Shown: piece after piece, positions 8,903-17,917 of the stretch
Layout of the letters: each line of letters begins with the position of its first letter
How positions within the stretch are numbered: position 1 is the stretch's first letter
Source: Compostimonas suwonensis
Lineage (GTDB): Bacteria; Actinomycetota; Actinomycetes; Actinomycetales; Microbacteriaceae
DNA: 64,000 bases
Direction of reading: 5' to 3'
NCBI RefSeq assembly: GCF_002797855.1
Contig: NZ_PGFB01000001.1
Coordinates: forward strand, 248,001 to 312,000
Position numbers and translations under genes: made by a program
Notes under the pieces: model-generated
What the model saw: the letters and a program-made list of their open reading frames with translations, nothing else
Databases searched by the model: none
Told to the model about the DNA's origin: nothing

Positions 8903-11900
8903 CTAGATGACACCCTCGGAGAGATGCTCCGGGTTGCCAAACCTGTGTGCCGTGATGGAGATCGCCTGCTCGTGGAGGAACGGGAGCAGCTCGACGCGGC
9001 CGGCCGGCGTGACCGCGCCCGAGTAGATCGCGACATCCGGGTTGCCGCCCACGGCCGTGGAGAGCGCCGTGGCCGCCGCGGAGGCGCCGTGCACGCTGTC
9101 GCCGCCGATGAGCCGCACCCGGTCGGTCGTGAGACCGCCGGCTGCCGCACGCGCGAGCCACGCGGCATCCGTCTCGGTCGTGAACGGAACGCCGTTGTCG
9201 CTCAGGATGCTGCGCACCGCCTTCGGCAGAGCCTCAGCGCTGCTCACGACGAACCGCGACTTGACGAGGATGCCGGCCGCGACGACGCGCAGGAGGTCGG
9301 CGAGCTTGCCGTCCTCGCCCAGGCGCACCGTCACCGGAACCGTGCGGTAGCGGAACAGGTTGCGCTCGGCGCTGACCCCCGAGACGTCCTTGACCGCGTT
9401 GAACTCGTTCGCCCAGGCGAGGGCGTCGCTCAGAGCCGAGCGCCGCAGCACGTCGAATGCGTTGTAGTCGATCGACGGCTGCGAGGCTTCGATGAGGTCG
9501 GTCACACGCTGCTGCAACCCGCGCAGGTGCAGGGTCGAGCTGGCCGGGGTGGATGCCGGAACCCACGAGCCGAGGCCGTAGAGGTAGTTCGGGCCGCCGG
9601 CCTTCGTGCCCGCGCCGACCGAGGAGCGCTTCCAGCCGCCGAAGGGCTGGCGTTCGACGATCGCACCGGTGATGCCGCGGTTGACGTAGAGGTTGCCGGC
9701 TTCGACCGTGTCGAGCCAGAGGGCGAGGTCGCGGCTGTCGAGCGTGTGCAGCCCGGCGGTGAGGCCGTAGTCGACCGCGTTCTGGAAGCGGATCGCCTCC
9801 TCGAGGTCGCGGGCGTGCATCACGCCGAGCACCGGCCCGAAGAACTCGGTCAGGTGGAAGTAGGAGCCGGGGGCGACGTTGTCGCGGATGCCCGGCGACC
9901 ACAGCTTGCCGCTGTCGTCGAGCTGGCGCGGTTCGACGAGCCACCGCTCTCCGGCGCCGAGGGTCGTGAGCGCGTGCTGCAGCTTGCCGGCCGCCGGCTC
10001 GATGAGCGGGCCCATCTGGGTGACGGGGTTCTGCGGGTAGCCGACGCGCAGGGAGGTCGCGGCATCCACGAGCTGGTTCGTGAAGCGCTCGGAGGAGGCG
10101 ACCGACCCGACGAGGATGACGAGGCTCGCGGCCGAGCACTTCTGGCCGGCGTGGCCGAAGGCGCTCTTGACGACGTCGGACGCCGCGAGGTCGAGGTCGG
10201 CGCTCGGCGTGACGATGATCGCGTTCTTGCCGCTCGTCTCGGCGAGCAGCGGCAGCTCGGGGCGCCAGGAGCGGAACAGCTTCGCGGTCTCCCAGGCACC
10301 GGTGAGGATGACGCGGTCGACGGCCGCGTGCGAGATGAGCGCCTGGCCCAGCTCGCCTTCCTCGATGTCGACGAGGGCGAGCAGCTCACGGGGCACCCCG
10401 GCCTCCCACAGCGCCTCGACCATGATGGCGGCCGATCGCTTGGCCTGCGGGGCCGGCTTGATGATGACACCGCTTCCCGCGGCGAGCGCGGAGAGCACGG
10501 AGCCGGCCGGGATCGCGACGGGGAAGTTCCAGGGCGGGGTGACGACGGTCAGACGCGAGGGAACGAAGATCGCGCCCTGCACGAGGTCGAGCTCGCGGGC
10601 CCGGGTGGCGTAGTAGTGGGCGAAGTCGATCGCCTCGCTCACCTCGGGGTCGGCTTCGCCGATCGTCTTGCCGGTCTCGCTGGCCATGACCTCGATGAGC
10701 CGGTCGCGGTTGGCGGCGAGAGCGAGACCCGCGCGGTCGAGCACGGCCGCGCGGTCGGCTCCGGGGCGGTTGCCCCACTCGGCGCCGGTCGCCTGCACGG
10801 TCGCGATGATGCGCTCGAGCAGCTCCGGGTCGGTCACCCGGGCGGCCTCGATCGTGTCGACGCCGAGCTGCGAGGATGCGACGCGGGAGAGGATCTTGCG
10901 CCCCCAGGCCCGGTTGGCCGGCAACGCGGGGTCGGTGTCGGGCTCGTTGCGGAACGGCGAACGCTGCTCGCCCGCCGACGGCTCGTACTCGGGCTCCGAG
11001 AACGGCGACGAGCTCGAGCCGCGCTTGAGGCCGAGAACGGCGCTCGTGAGGCCGGCGTCGGCCGCGTCATCCGTCTCGGGGATCACGGGCCTCGTCCAGG
11101 GGGCGGTGTCGCCCGTCCACTCGGTCTCGCGGTTCTGCGTGCGGTTGGGGCCGGGCACGGTCTCGTCGAGGGCGGCGAGCGAGGCGAGGAAGCGCTGTTT
11201 CTCGCGCTCGAACATGGCCGGCTCGTCGACGAGCTCGAAGACGGCGGACATGAAGTTGTCCTGGCTCGCGTTCTCTTCGAGGCGGCGGATCAGGTACGAG
11301 ATCGCGACGTCGAACTCGGCCGGGTTGACGACCGGTGTGTAGAGCAGCAGCCCGCCGACGGTCTTCTTGACGGCGGCGGCCTGACCGGTGGCCATGCCGA
11401 GGAGCATCTCGAACTCGATGCGGTCTTCGACGCCGCGCTCCGTGGCGAGCAGCCAGGCGAAGGCCACGTCGAAGAGGTTGTGGCCGGCGACGCCGATCTT
11501 GACGGCGTGGGCGTGCTCGGGGGTGAGCGCCCAGTTGAGCACGCGCTTGTAGTTGGTGTCGCTGTCCTGTTTGCTCGGGTAGGTCGCGAGCGGCCAGTCG
11601 TGGATCGACGAGTCGACGTGCTCCATGGCGAGGTTGGCGCCTTTGACGACGCGCACCTTGATGGCCGCGCCGCCGCGCGCGCGCCGCGCGGTCGCCCACT
11701 CGGTGAGGCCCTGCAGCGCGCCGAGCGCGTCGGGCAGATAGGCCTGCAGCACGATCCCCGCTTCGAGGGACTGCAGCTGCGGCTTGTCGAGGATGCCCTC
11801 GAAGACCGCGATGGTCAGGTCGAGGTCGCGGTACTCCTCCATGTCGAGGTTGATGAACTTGGGGGTCGCGGATGCCGCGGCCAGCTCGTACAGCGGAGTC

Positions 11901-12526
11901 AGACGCTCGACGACCCGCTCGACCGTCTCGTCGAACGACCACATCGACAGCTGGCTCGCGATCGCGGAGACCTTGATCGACACGTAGTCGACGTCGTCGC
12001 GGGCGAGCAGCGCGCGGGTGCCTTCGAGACGGCGGGCCGCCTCCTTCTCGCCGAGCACGGCCTCGCCGAGCAGGTTGAGGTTGAGCCGGCTGCCGTTGCC
12101 GCGCAGCGAGGCGATCGCGCGGCCGAGCTTGTCGGGGGTCGCGTCGACGACGAGGTGGCCGACCATCGAGCGCAGCACCCGGCGGGCGATGGGGATGACG
12201 AGCCACGGCAGAACCGGGCCGAAGACGCCGCCGAGCCAGATGGCGAAGCGCATGTACCAGGGCAGGAAGGCGGGGGCCTTGGAGGAGATGCGCTGCAGGT
12301 TCTCGCCCGCGACGCGGAGGTCTTCGGGGCGCGCGACGCCGTCGACGAAGCCGACCGTGAAGTCGAGCCCGTTGGGGTCTTTGAGCACACCGGCGAGACG
12401 TTCGGCGGAGGGGTCGGGCGCGGCATCCTTGCTCTGGGCGAGCCAGCTGCGCACGAGGTTTATGGCGTCGTCTGAGAGTCCGGCCACTCCGGTTGCCCGA
12501 TCATCGGTCTGGTTCGGCATGCTCAC
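8903..12526 (-). CDS. putA: Bifunctional proline dehydrogenase / glutamate semialdehyde dehydrogenase PutA
   Basis: A 1207-residue enzyme that oxidises proline to P5C on FAD and then to glutamate on NAD. The N-terminal proline dehydrogenase barrel spans about 70-480 (INLDMEEYRDLDLTIAVFEG and YLIRRLEENASQDNF are typical flavin-barrel motifs). The aldehyde dehydrogenase domain spans about 530-1000 with VTPPWNFPVAIPAGS, the LAETSGKNA segment and catalytic Cys797 in GHAGQKCSAAS. About 200 further C-terminal residues lack catalytic motifs. There is no N-terminal ribbon-helix-helix, so it does not repress itself; control probably comes from the divergent LysR gene. GTG 12526 has AGAGGA 8 nt upstream; an in-frame ATG at 12520 is an alternative. 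Confidence 0.96.
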   Translation of the reverse strand: MSMPNQTDDRATGVAGLSDDAINLVRSWLAQSKDAAPDPSAERLAGVLKDPNGLDFTVGFVDGVARPEDLRVAGENLQRISSKAPAFLPWYMRFAIWLGGVFGPVLPWLVIPIARRVLRSMVGHLVVDATPDKLGRAIASLRGNGSRLNLNLLGEAVLGEKEAARRLEGTRALLARDDVDYVSIKVSAIASQLSMWSFDETVERVVERLTPLYELAAASATPKFINLDMEEYRDLDLTIAVFEGILDKPQLQSLEAGIVLQAYLPDALGALQGLTEWATARRARGGAAIKVRVVKGANLAMEHVDSSIHDWPLATYPSKQDSDTNYKRVLNWALTPEHAHAVKIGVAGHNLFDVAFAWLLATERGVEDRIEFEMLLGMATGQAAAVKKTVGGLLLYTPVVNPAEFDVAISYLIRRLEENASQDNFMSAVFELVDEPAMFEREKQRFLASLAALDETVPGPNRTQNRETEWTGDTAPWTRPVIPETDDAADAGLTSAVLGLKRGSSSSPFSEPEYEPSAGEQRSPFRNEPDTDPALPANRAWGRKILSRVASSQLGVDTIEAARVTDPELLERIIATVQATGAEWGNRPGADRAAVLDRAGLALAANRDRLIEVMASETGKTIGEADPEVSEAIDFAHYYATRARELDLVQGAIFVPSRLTVVTPPWNFPVAIPAGSVLSALAAGSGVIIKPAPQAKRSAAIMVEALWEAGVPRELLALVDIEEGELGQALISHAAVDRVILTGAWETAKLFRSWRPELPLLAETSGKNAIIVTPSADLDLAASDVVKSAFGHAGQKCSAASLVILVGSVASSERFTNQLVDAATSLRVGYPQNPVTQMGPLIEPAAGKLQHALTTLGAGERWLVEPRQLDDSGKLWSPGIRDNVAPGSYFHLTEFFGPVLGVMHARDLEEAIRFQNAVDYGLTAGLHTLDSRDLALWLDTVEAGNLYVNRGITGAIVERQPFGGWKRSSVGAGTKAGGPNYLYGLGSWVPASTPASSTLHLRGLQQRVTDLIEASQPSIDYNAFDVLRRSALSDALAWANEFNAVKDVSGVSAERNLFRYRTVPVTVRLGEDGKLADLLRVVAAGILVKSRFVVSSAEALPKAVRSILSDNGVPFTTETDAAWLARAAAGGLTTDRVRLIGGDSVHGASAAATALSTAVGGNPDVAIYSGAVTPAGRVELLPFLHEQAISITAHRFGNPEHLSEGVI

Positions 12527-12623
12527 GACTGTATTCCTCTCAGTGCGGATGATCTCCAGCGGCGGCGCTGTGCCCGAATGTCACTCGAAATCGTCTACAG
12601 CATTAGTGTGACCATCACAGTCC

Positions 12624-12639
12624 ATTCGGTAAAGCGAAT
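12624..12639. promoter_or_regulatory. Candidate LysR operator between putA and its regulator
   Basis: ATTCG-N6-CGAAT lies in the AT-rich 158-bp divergent promoter region (12527-12684). It has the dyad form expected of LysR-type sites and is 45 nt upstream of the regulator start, where an autoregulatory site usually lies. Confidence 0.5.
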
Positions 12640-12684
12640 GAATCCGAAGATTATTATTAAGCATTACCGATCGATTGGATCACG

Positions 12685-13587
12685 ATGCTCGAACTGCGCC
12701 GATTGCGCCTCCTGCGCGAGCTCAAGGTGCGCGGAACACTCTCGGGTGTCGCCGACGCCCTCTCGTACAGCCCCTCCTCGGTATCGCAGCAGCTCGCCCT
12801 GCTCGAACAGGAGGCCGGGGTGACGCTCTTCATCAAATCGGGCCGCAAGGTGCAGCTGACCCCGCAAGCCGAACTGCTCGTCGAGCACACGACGCATCTG
12901 CTCGAGCGGATGGAGCTCGCCGAGACCGAGCTGCGCGCCTCCCTCACCGAGGTCACCGGAACGGTTCGCGTGGCCGTCTTCCAATCGGCGGCCCACGCCG
13001 TCATCCCCCGGGCCCTCACCATCCTCGCCAGCGACTACCCGGAGGTGCGCGTCGAGATCGTCGAACGCGAGCCCGAGGCCGGGCTCTACGCCGTGTGGGC
13101 GCGCGACTTCGACCTCGTGATCGCCGAGCAGTACCCGGGCCACGCGGCCGCCCACCTGCCCGACCTCGACCGGGTCGACCTGTGCACCGACGAGCTGCGC
13201 CTGGCCGTGCCGCCCACGCGCACCGACTGGAACGCGATCACGGATGCCCGCGACATGCCCTGGGTGCTCGAGCCGCGGGGCACGGCATCCCGGCACTGGG
13301 CCGAGCAGAACTGCCGCCAGGCCGGATTCGAGCCCGACGTGCGGTTCGAGACCGCCGACCTCGTGGCGCACATCCGCCTCATCGAGTCGGGCAACGCCGT
13401 CGGCATGCTGCCCGAGCTCGTCTGGGCCGGCGAGCCCGCGCCCGTGCACCTCGTGACCCTGCAGAACGACCCGCGCCGCACCGTCTTCACGGCGGCGCGC
13501 CGTTCGAGCAGCTCGCGCCCCGCCGTGCTCGCCTGCCGCGACGCCCTCGCCCGCGCCGTCGAGTTCGTCGGGGTCACGCGCGGCTGA
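12685..13587 (+). CDS. LysR-family regulator, probably of putA
   Basis: A 300-residue LysR-type activator or repressor. The N-terminal winged helix (1-65) reads LRLLRELKVRGTLSGVADAL then SPSSVSQQLALLEQEAGVTL, and the C-terminal periplasmic-binding-like effector domain spans about 90-295. It is divergent from putA with a shared AT-rich promoter region and a dyad at 12624, so sensing proline or P5C for putA induction is the simplest reading (inference). An ATG at 12685 follows CGATTGGATCACG without a strong Shine-Dalgarno. The gene ends just before a family-1 palindrome that could terminate it. Confidence 0.88.
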   Translation: MLELRRLRLLRELKVRGTLSGVADALSYSPSSVSQQLALLEQEAGVTLFIKSGRKVQLTPQAELLVEHTTHLLERMELAETELRASLTEVTGTVRVAVFQSAAHAVIPRALTILASDYPEVRVEIVEREPEAGLYAVWARDFDLVIAEQYPGHAAAHLPDLDRVDLCTDELRLAVPPTRTDWNAITDARDMPWVLEPRGTASRHWAEQNCRQAGFEPDVRFETADLVAHIRLIESGNAVGMLPELVWAGEPAPVHLVTLQNDPRRTVFTAARRSSSSRPAVLACRDALARAVEFVGVTRG

Positions 13588-13607
13588 CCTCCCTCCCCCC
13601 TCTTCCC

Positions 13608-13694
13608 TACTCAAAACGACGGAGATTTCGCGCGAAACGGGGCATTTCTCGGCCAAACGACCCGTTTCGCGCGAAATCTCCGTCGTTTTGAGTA
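13608..13694. repeat. Family-1 palindromic element, most regular copy (87 bp)
   Basis: Two perfect 34-bp arms (13608-13641 and 13661-13694) enclose a 19-nt loop. The outer 19 bases of each arm are the family-1 word ACTCAAAACGACGGAGATT. It is flanked by pyrimidine-rich DNA on the left and purine-rich DNA on the right. It lies 20 nt after the LysR stop and could act as its terminator. Confidence 0.95.
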
Positions 13695-13788
13695 GCGAAG
13701 GGAGTGGACAGTGGGAGGCGAGGCGGCAGGGGTTCGCCTCTCGGCCCGGAAACTGATGGGATAGACGCTGACCACGGAAGAGGGCAGG

Positions 13789-14406
13789 ATGCCGGCAGCC
13801 AAGAACACAGCGCTCGTCTACACGGTGCTCCTCGGGGTGCCCGTGCTCGGCGTCGCCGGCGGTGTCGTGCTCGCCCTGCTCTTCGCGGAGGGCGATGCGC
13901 TGGGCGTCACGCAGTGGCTGCTGCTCGGGCTGGCCCTCGGGCTGCTCGCCGACACCGCGCTGATGTTCTGGCTCTTCCCGCAGACCCGCGCGAGCGGAGA
14001 CACCTACCTGCCCGTCTGGGGCTCGAGCCGTACCGTGATCAAACGGGCCGTGCACGCGGGGCGCCCGCAGGAGGTCCCGGCCATCGATCTGCCCGTCGCC
14101 CGCGACTACGCGAGCCACCTCGTGCGATCGCTGCCCGCCGCCATCCCTCAGCGCGTGCTGCTGCTCGTCGCCCTCGCGATCGGCTACGTCGGCCAGACCC
14201 TCGCCGTCGAGTCCGCCGCGCGCTACGCCTATCTCGGCATCCCGGCGCTGCTGCTCGCCCTCGGCGTCGCTGTCGCCGTCGTGCAGCGCCGCTGGCTGCA
14301 GAACGCCCGCGGAGTGCTCGCCGCGACGTCGTCCGAGAACACCGGGACGCCGGGTGCTGACGCGGACGAGACCCCGCGCCCGACCGAGACGAGGGATGCC
14401 GGATGA
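13789..14406 (+). CDS. Membrane protein of unknown function
   Basis: 205 residues with four predicted membrane segments (about 8-32, 41-62, 121-142, 149-168) and a hydrophilic, Thr/Asp-rich C-terminus. The polar stretch between helices 2 and 3 includes SRTVIKRAVHAGRPQEVP. I do not recognise a family. ATG 13789 follows GAAGAGGGCAGG. Its last four bases overlap the next gene (ATGA), so it is translationally coupled to the FAD oxidoreductase and may help it at the membrane, which is inference. Confidence 0.75.
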   Translation: MPAAKNTALVYTVLLGVPVLGVAGGVVLALLFAEGDALGVTQWLLLGLALGLLADTALMFWLFPQTRASGDTYLPVWGSSRTVIKRAVHAGRPQEVPAIDLPVARDYASHLVRSLPAAIPQRVLLLVALAIGYVGQTLAVESAARYAYLGIPALLLALGVAVAVVQRRWLQNARGVLAATSSENTGTPGADADETPRPTETRDAG

Positions 14407-16085
14407 GCGACCCCGCGTCCGCGAGCCCGCCCGGCGACGCACCCGTCACCGCGCCCGACAGCCCGGACACCCCGGGCGCCCACGCCCACGCCCCCACCCA
14501 CGCCCCCGCCCACGACGTCGTCATCGTCGGCGGAGGCCACAACGGGCTCGTCGCAGCCGCCTACCTCGCTCAGGCCGGCCGCAGCGTGCTCGTGCTCGAA
14601 CGGGCCGAGGAGCTGGGCGGCGCGGCGGTCTCCGCCCAGGCGTTCGAGGGCGTCGACGCCCGGCTCTCCCGCTACTCCTACCTCGTGAGCCTGCTGCCGC
14701 AGCGCATCGTCGACGAGCTCGGCCTGCGCATCGCCTTCGCCCGGCGCCGCTACGGCTCCTACACCCCCGACCCGGATGACCCGAGCCGCGGCCTGCTCGT
14801 CGACACCTCCGACGCGCGCACGACGGCGCTCTCCTTCGCCCGGATCGGCGCGGAGCACGACGCCGAGGCCTGGGCGGCGTTCTACGCCCAGACCACCCGT
14901 CTCGCACAGGCCGTGTTCCCGACGATGCTCGAACCGCTCATGACCCGCGACGAGATGCGGGCGACGGTGGACGACGAGGAGATGTGGAACAGCGTCGTCG
15001 AGCAGCCGCTCGGTCGTGTCATCCGCGATCGTTTCGACAGCGACCTCGTGCGCGGGGTCGTGCTCACCGACGGCCTCATCGGCACCTTCGCGAGCGCCGA
15101 CGACGCCTCGCTCGACGCCAACCGCTGTTTTCTGTACCACGTGATCGGCAACGGCACGGGCGAGTGGAACGTGCCGATCGGGGGCATGGGCGCGGTCTCC
15201 GGGGAGCTCGCGCGGGTGGCGCGCGAGGCCGGCGCCGAGCTCGTCACGGGCGCGGAGGTCACGGCGATCACCCCTGACGGCGAGGTGCGGTTCCGGCAGC
15301 GGAAGCACCGCGGTGGGCGACGGCGCGAGCGAGTGGTGCAGGCGGGCACGGTTCTCGCGAACGTCGCGCCGGCCGTGCTCGACGGGCTGCTCGGCGAGAA
15401 CGGCGACGGCGACCTCACCGCTCGGCCCGCCCCCGAGGGCGCGCAGGTCAAGGTCAACCTCCTGCTCTCGCGACTGCCGCGACTGCGCGACGAGACGGTG
15501 ACGCCCGAGCAGGCCTTCGGCGGGACCTTCCACGTCAACGAGACCTTCGAGCAGCTCGAGTCGGTGCACGCCGGTGCCGCCCGCGGGGTCATGCCCGAGC
15601 GCCTGCCCTGCGAGATCTACTGCCACTCGCTCGCCGACCCGAGCATCCTGAGCCCCGAGCTCGCGGCGAGCGGCGCCCACACCCTCACCGTCTTCGGCCT
15701 GCACACCCCGCACCGCTGGCTCACGGCCGAGAACAACGACGCCACCCGCGAGCGCCTCACGCGAGCCGTGCTCGCCTCCCTCGACTCCGTGCTCGCCGAG
15801 CCGATCGAAGACCTCATACTGCGGGATGCCACGGGCCGGCCCTGCATCGAGACGAAGACGACGCTCGACCTCGAGAACACCCTCGCCCTGCCCGGCGGCA
15901 ACATCTTCCACGGTCCGCTCTCCTGGCCGTGGGCGTGCGACGAGCCCCTCATCACGGCGGCGCAGCGCTGGGGCGTCGCCACGCGGCATCCGCGCATCCT
16001 GCTGTGCGGCTCGGGGGCGCGCCGCGGAGGGGCCGTGAGCGGGATCGGCGGCCACAACGCCGCGATGGCGGTGCTCGAAGGCTAA
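14403..16085 (+). CDS. Phytoene-desaturase-like FAD oxidoreductase (PYROXD2 type)
   Basis: 560 residues. After a Pro/Ala/His-rich start, a Rossmann FAD site (VVIVGGGHNGLVAAAYLA, about 40-57) is followed by the typical LVLERAEELGGAAVS. A C-terminal FAD contact region reads GSGARRGGAVSGIGGHNAA. This layout belongs to the amine oxidase/phytoene desaturase superfamily, and the sequence around ARLSRYSYLVSLLP resembles the PYROXD2 branch rather than carotenoid CrtI enzymes. The substrate is unknown. It is coupled by ATGA to the upstream membrane protein. No carotenoid genes are nearby, which argues against a carotenoid role. Confidence 0.8.
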   Translation: MSDPASASPPGDAPVTAPDSPDTPGAHAHAPTHAPAHDVVIVGGGHNGLVAAAYLAQAGRSVLVLERAEELGGAAVSAQAFEGVDARLSRYSYLVSLLPQRIVDELGLRIAFARRRYGSYTPDPDDPSRGLLVDTSDARTTALSFARIGAEHDAEAWAAFYAQTTRLAQAVFPTMLEPLMTRDEMRATVDDEEMWNSVVEQPLGRVIRDRFDSDLVRGVVLTDGLIGTFASADDASLDANRCFLYHVIGNGTGEWNVPIGGMGAVSGELARVAREAGAELVTGAEVTAITPDGEVRFRQRKHRGGRRRERVVQAGTVLANVAPAVLDGLLGENGDGDLTARPAPEGAQVKVNLLLSRLPRLRDETVTPEQAFGGTFHVNETFEQLESVHAGAARGVMPERLPCEIYCHSLADPSILSPELAASGAHTLTVFGLHTPHRWLTAENNDATRERLTRAVLASLDSVLAEPIEDLILRDATGRPCIETKTTLDLENTLALPGGNIFHGPLSWPWACDEPLITAAQRWGVATRHPRILLCGSGARRGGAVSGIGGHNAAMAVLEG

Positions 16086-16102
16086 GGGCCGCGCCGGCCG
16101 CT

Positions 16103-16230
16103 GCTCGCCCACCGCGGGTTTGCTCCCCACCGCGGGTTTCTCGCCCGCCGCGGATTTGTCCCCCACCGCGGGTTTGTCCCCCACCGCTGTCCCTCGGCGG
16201 TCGTCGCCCGCGAACAAACCCGCGGTCGCG
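16103..16230. repeat. 18-bp iteron array ending in an inverted copy
   Basis: GCGGGTTT cores recur at 16114, 16132, 16150 (as GCGGATTT) and 16168, with a decayed fifth unit at 16186: an exact 18-bp period. One inverted copy, CGCGAACAAACCCGCG, follows at 16209-16224. The same inverted 16-mer closes a similar array at 33134-33149. Confidence 0.85.
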
Positions 16231-16239
16231 TGCCCGCGA

Positions 16240-16371
16240 TCAGCCCTCGCGTGCGATGCGGTCGAGCCAGAGCCGCAGGAGGGCGAGCTCTTCGGGGCGC
16301 AGCAGCCCCGCGGCATCCTCGCCCAGGGCGGCGCGCAGCGCGATGGCGGCGACCGACGCCGGCCACTCGCC
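16240..16371 (-). pseudogene. 3' remnant of an unidentified gene
   Basis: On the minus strand a frame ends GLLRPEELALLRLWLDRIAREG with a stop at 16240, reading as the natural helical C-terminus of a protein of about 40 remaining residues. Upstream the frame runs backward through the SDR fragment, where it is clearly a shadow. I infer that the 5' part was lost in the deletion that also removed the start of the neighbouring SDR. The family is not recognised; a regulator is possible because SDR genes are often divergent from one. Confidence 0.45.
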
Positions 16372-16803
16372 CCTGTCCTCGACGCCTTCGACAGGATGCA
16401 CCGCACCAACGTGCGCGGAACCTTCGTCGTCGCGCAGCAGGCCGCCCGCCGTGTGCGCACCGGCGGGGCCATCGTCACCTTCTCCACCTCGGTCACCCGG
16501 GCCGCGCTGCCCGGCCACGCCGCCTACGCCGCCACGAAGGGCGCCGTCGAGGCCGTGACGCTCATCCTCGCGAAGGAGCTGCGCGGGCGCGACGTGACCG
16601 TCAACGCCGTCGGCCCCGGCCCCACCGCCACCGACCTCTTCCTCGATGGGAAGGATGACGCGACCATCGACCGGCTCGCGAAGCTCAACCCCATGGAACG
16701 CCTCGGAACCCCCGGCGACATCGCGGAGGTCGTCTCCTTCCTGGCCGGGCCCGCGCGCTGGATCAATGGACAGATCGTGTACGTCAACGGTGGAATGAAC
16801 TGA
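16372..16803 (+). pseudogene. N-terminally truncated short-chain dehydrogenase (SDR)
   Basis: The frame from about 16384 encodes a good SDR C-terminal half: RTNVRGTFVVAQQAA, the catalytic Ser region FSTSVT, the YAATK active-site Tyr/Lys, DVTVNAVGPGPTATDLF and a typical ending INGQIVYVNGGMN. The whole N-terminal Rossmann half with the TGxxxGIG cofactor motif is missing, about 100 residues of a 245-residue family. The sequence before the junction belongs to a different, opposite-strand remnant. A start at ATG 16396 would give 135 residues without an NAD(P) site, so the product cannot be an active dehydrogenase. Confidence 0.8.
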
Positions 16804-16891
16804 GCACGCCGTCACGACCACGCACGACCGCGCGTCCGCAATCAACCCGGACGCCGACACCGACACCGACACCGACGAGAGGACACACACC

Positions 16892-17212
16892 ATGACCGAG
16901 CAGATCCCCGCAGCCATCCAGAGCTTCGTCGACGCGACCAACGCGGCCGACACCGAGGCCTTCCTGGCCTGCTTCACCGACGACGCCTACCTCAACGACT
17001 GGGGTCGCGAGTTCCACGGGCACTCCGGCGTCGCGAGCTGGAACCAGAGCGACAACATCGGCAAGCAGTCGCATTTCGAGGTCGTGAGCGTCGCCGAGCG
17101 CGGCGACGAGGTCGTCGTGACCATGGAGGTCAGCGGCAACGGGTACAACGGCACCGGGCCGCTCGCCTTCACGCTCGACGGCGAGCTCATCAAGCGCCTC
17201 GTCATCAGCTGA
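16892..17212 (+). CDS. NTF2/SnoaL-like small protein
   Basis: 106 residues with the NTF2-like cone fold pattern: an N-terminal helix IQSFVDATNAADTEAFLACF followed by TDDAYLNDWGREFHGHSGVASW and C-terminal strands. It is a typical small single-domain member, often linked to polyketide or stress functions; no substrate can be named. ATG 16892 follows GAGAGG. The gap before it holds a short GACACC repeat. It lies directly after the SDR remnant and could once have been in one transcript with it. Confidence 0.78.
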   Translation: MTEQIPAAIQSFVDATNAADTEAFLACFTDDAYLNDWGREFHGHSGVASWNQSDNIGKQSHFEVVSVAERGDEVVVTMEVSGNGYNGTGPLAFTLDGELIKRLVIS

Positions 17213-17253
17213 CCTCCCCCCTTCTCCGTCTCCTCCTCCCCCTCCTCTTCCTT

Positions 17254-17338
17254 TCTCAAAACGACGGAGATTCTGGCCAAATGAGGCCGAAACGGGGGCA
17301 AAAGCTCCATTTTGGGCAGAATGTCCGTCGTTTTGAGA
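17254..17338. repeat. Family-1 palindromic element (85 bp)
   Basis: Arms TCTCAAAACGACGGA and TCCGTCGTTTTGAGA with a second imperfect inner pairing (CTGGCCAAATG with CATTTTGGGCAG). The flanks are strongly biased: almost pure pyrimidine from 17215 to 17253 and almost pure purine from 17339 to 17380, so the stem could extend imperfectly for about 40 bp more. Confidence 0.93.
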
Positions 17339-17413
17339 GAGGTGGGAGAGGAGAGGGGTGAGAGAGGGAGAGGAGGGGATGAGGGGATGCCGCGCACGTC
17401 GTAGAGTCGGATG

Positions 17414-17785
17414 ATGGACTCCCCGGCCAGCGTTCGCGTCGACAGCTGGATCTGGGCCGTGCGTCTCGCGAAGACCCGCTCGGCCGCGGCCGCAGCGTGC
17501 CGCGCCGGTCACGTGAGCGTCAACGGCGAGAAGGCGAAACCGGCTCAGCCCGTGCGGATCGGCGACGAGGTGCGCGTGCGCTTCGCCGACGTGGAGCACA
17601 TCGTCGAGGCCAAGCGCCTCATCGTCAAGCGAGTGGGCGCCGCCGTCGCCGCCGAATGCATCCTCGACAAGACCCCGCCTCCCCCGCCGCGGGAGGAGAT
17701 CGCCGTCAGCGCCCTGCGCGACCGCGGGGCCGGGCGGCCGACGAAGCGCGAGCGCCGCGAGCTCGACCGGCTTCGCGGCCGCTGA
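17414..17785 (+). CDS. S4-domain RNA-binding protein, Hsp15 (HslR)-like
   Basis: 123 residues. An S4 domain fills residues 5-70 (VRVDSWIWAVRLAKTRSAAA, then AGHVSVNGEKAKPAQPVRIGDEV), followed by a proline stretch and a basic C-terminus (RPTKRERRELDRLRGR). This is the organisation of Hsp15, which in E. coli binds stalled 50S subunits carrying peptidyl-tRNA. Two in-frame ATGs occur at 17411 and 17414; a TAGAGT -10 box at 17402-17407 sits exactly 6 nt before 17414, so I choose that one as a leaderless start. Confidence 0.85.
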   Translation: MDSPASVRVDSWIWAVRLAKTRSAAAAACRAGHVSVNGEKAKPAQPVRIGDEVRVRFADVEHIVEAKRLIVKRVGAAVAAECILDKTPPPPPREEIAVSALRDRGAGRPTKRERRELDRLRGR

Positions 17786-17917
17786 GTCGTGCGCCGGGCC
17801 GGCCGGGGCGTCACCGCACCCCTGGCACTCGGACATCCGCGGGATTACGCTGTGAGCCACAGGAGCACCACACCGACACAACGCGTCGAGCTTCGTCGAG
17901 CGTTCGGAGGAGTCGCC

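Noticed and set aside
8627-12475. 1282-codon plus-strand open frame
   Set aside because: It is the antisense of putA, with Arg/Gly/Asp-rich composition and no domain; a high-GC shadow.
13611-13808. Short proteins with SKRRRF at one end and KSPSF at the other
   Set aside because: These are readings of the family-1 palindromes (TCAAAACGACGGAGATTT and its complement) in both strands; each supplies a TTTTGA stop. Many predicted gene tails of this kind are artefacts.
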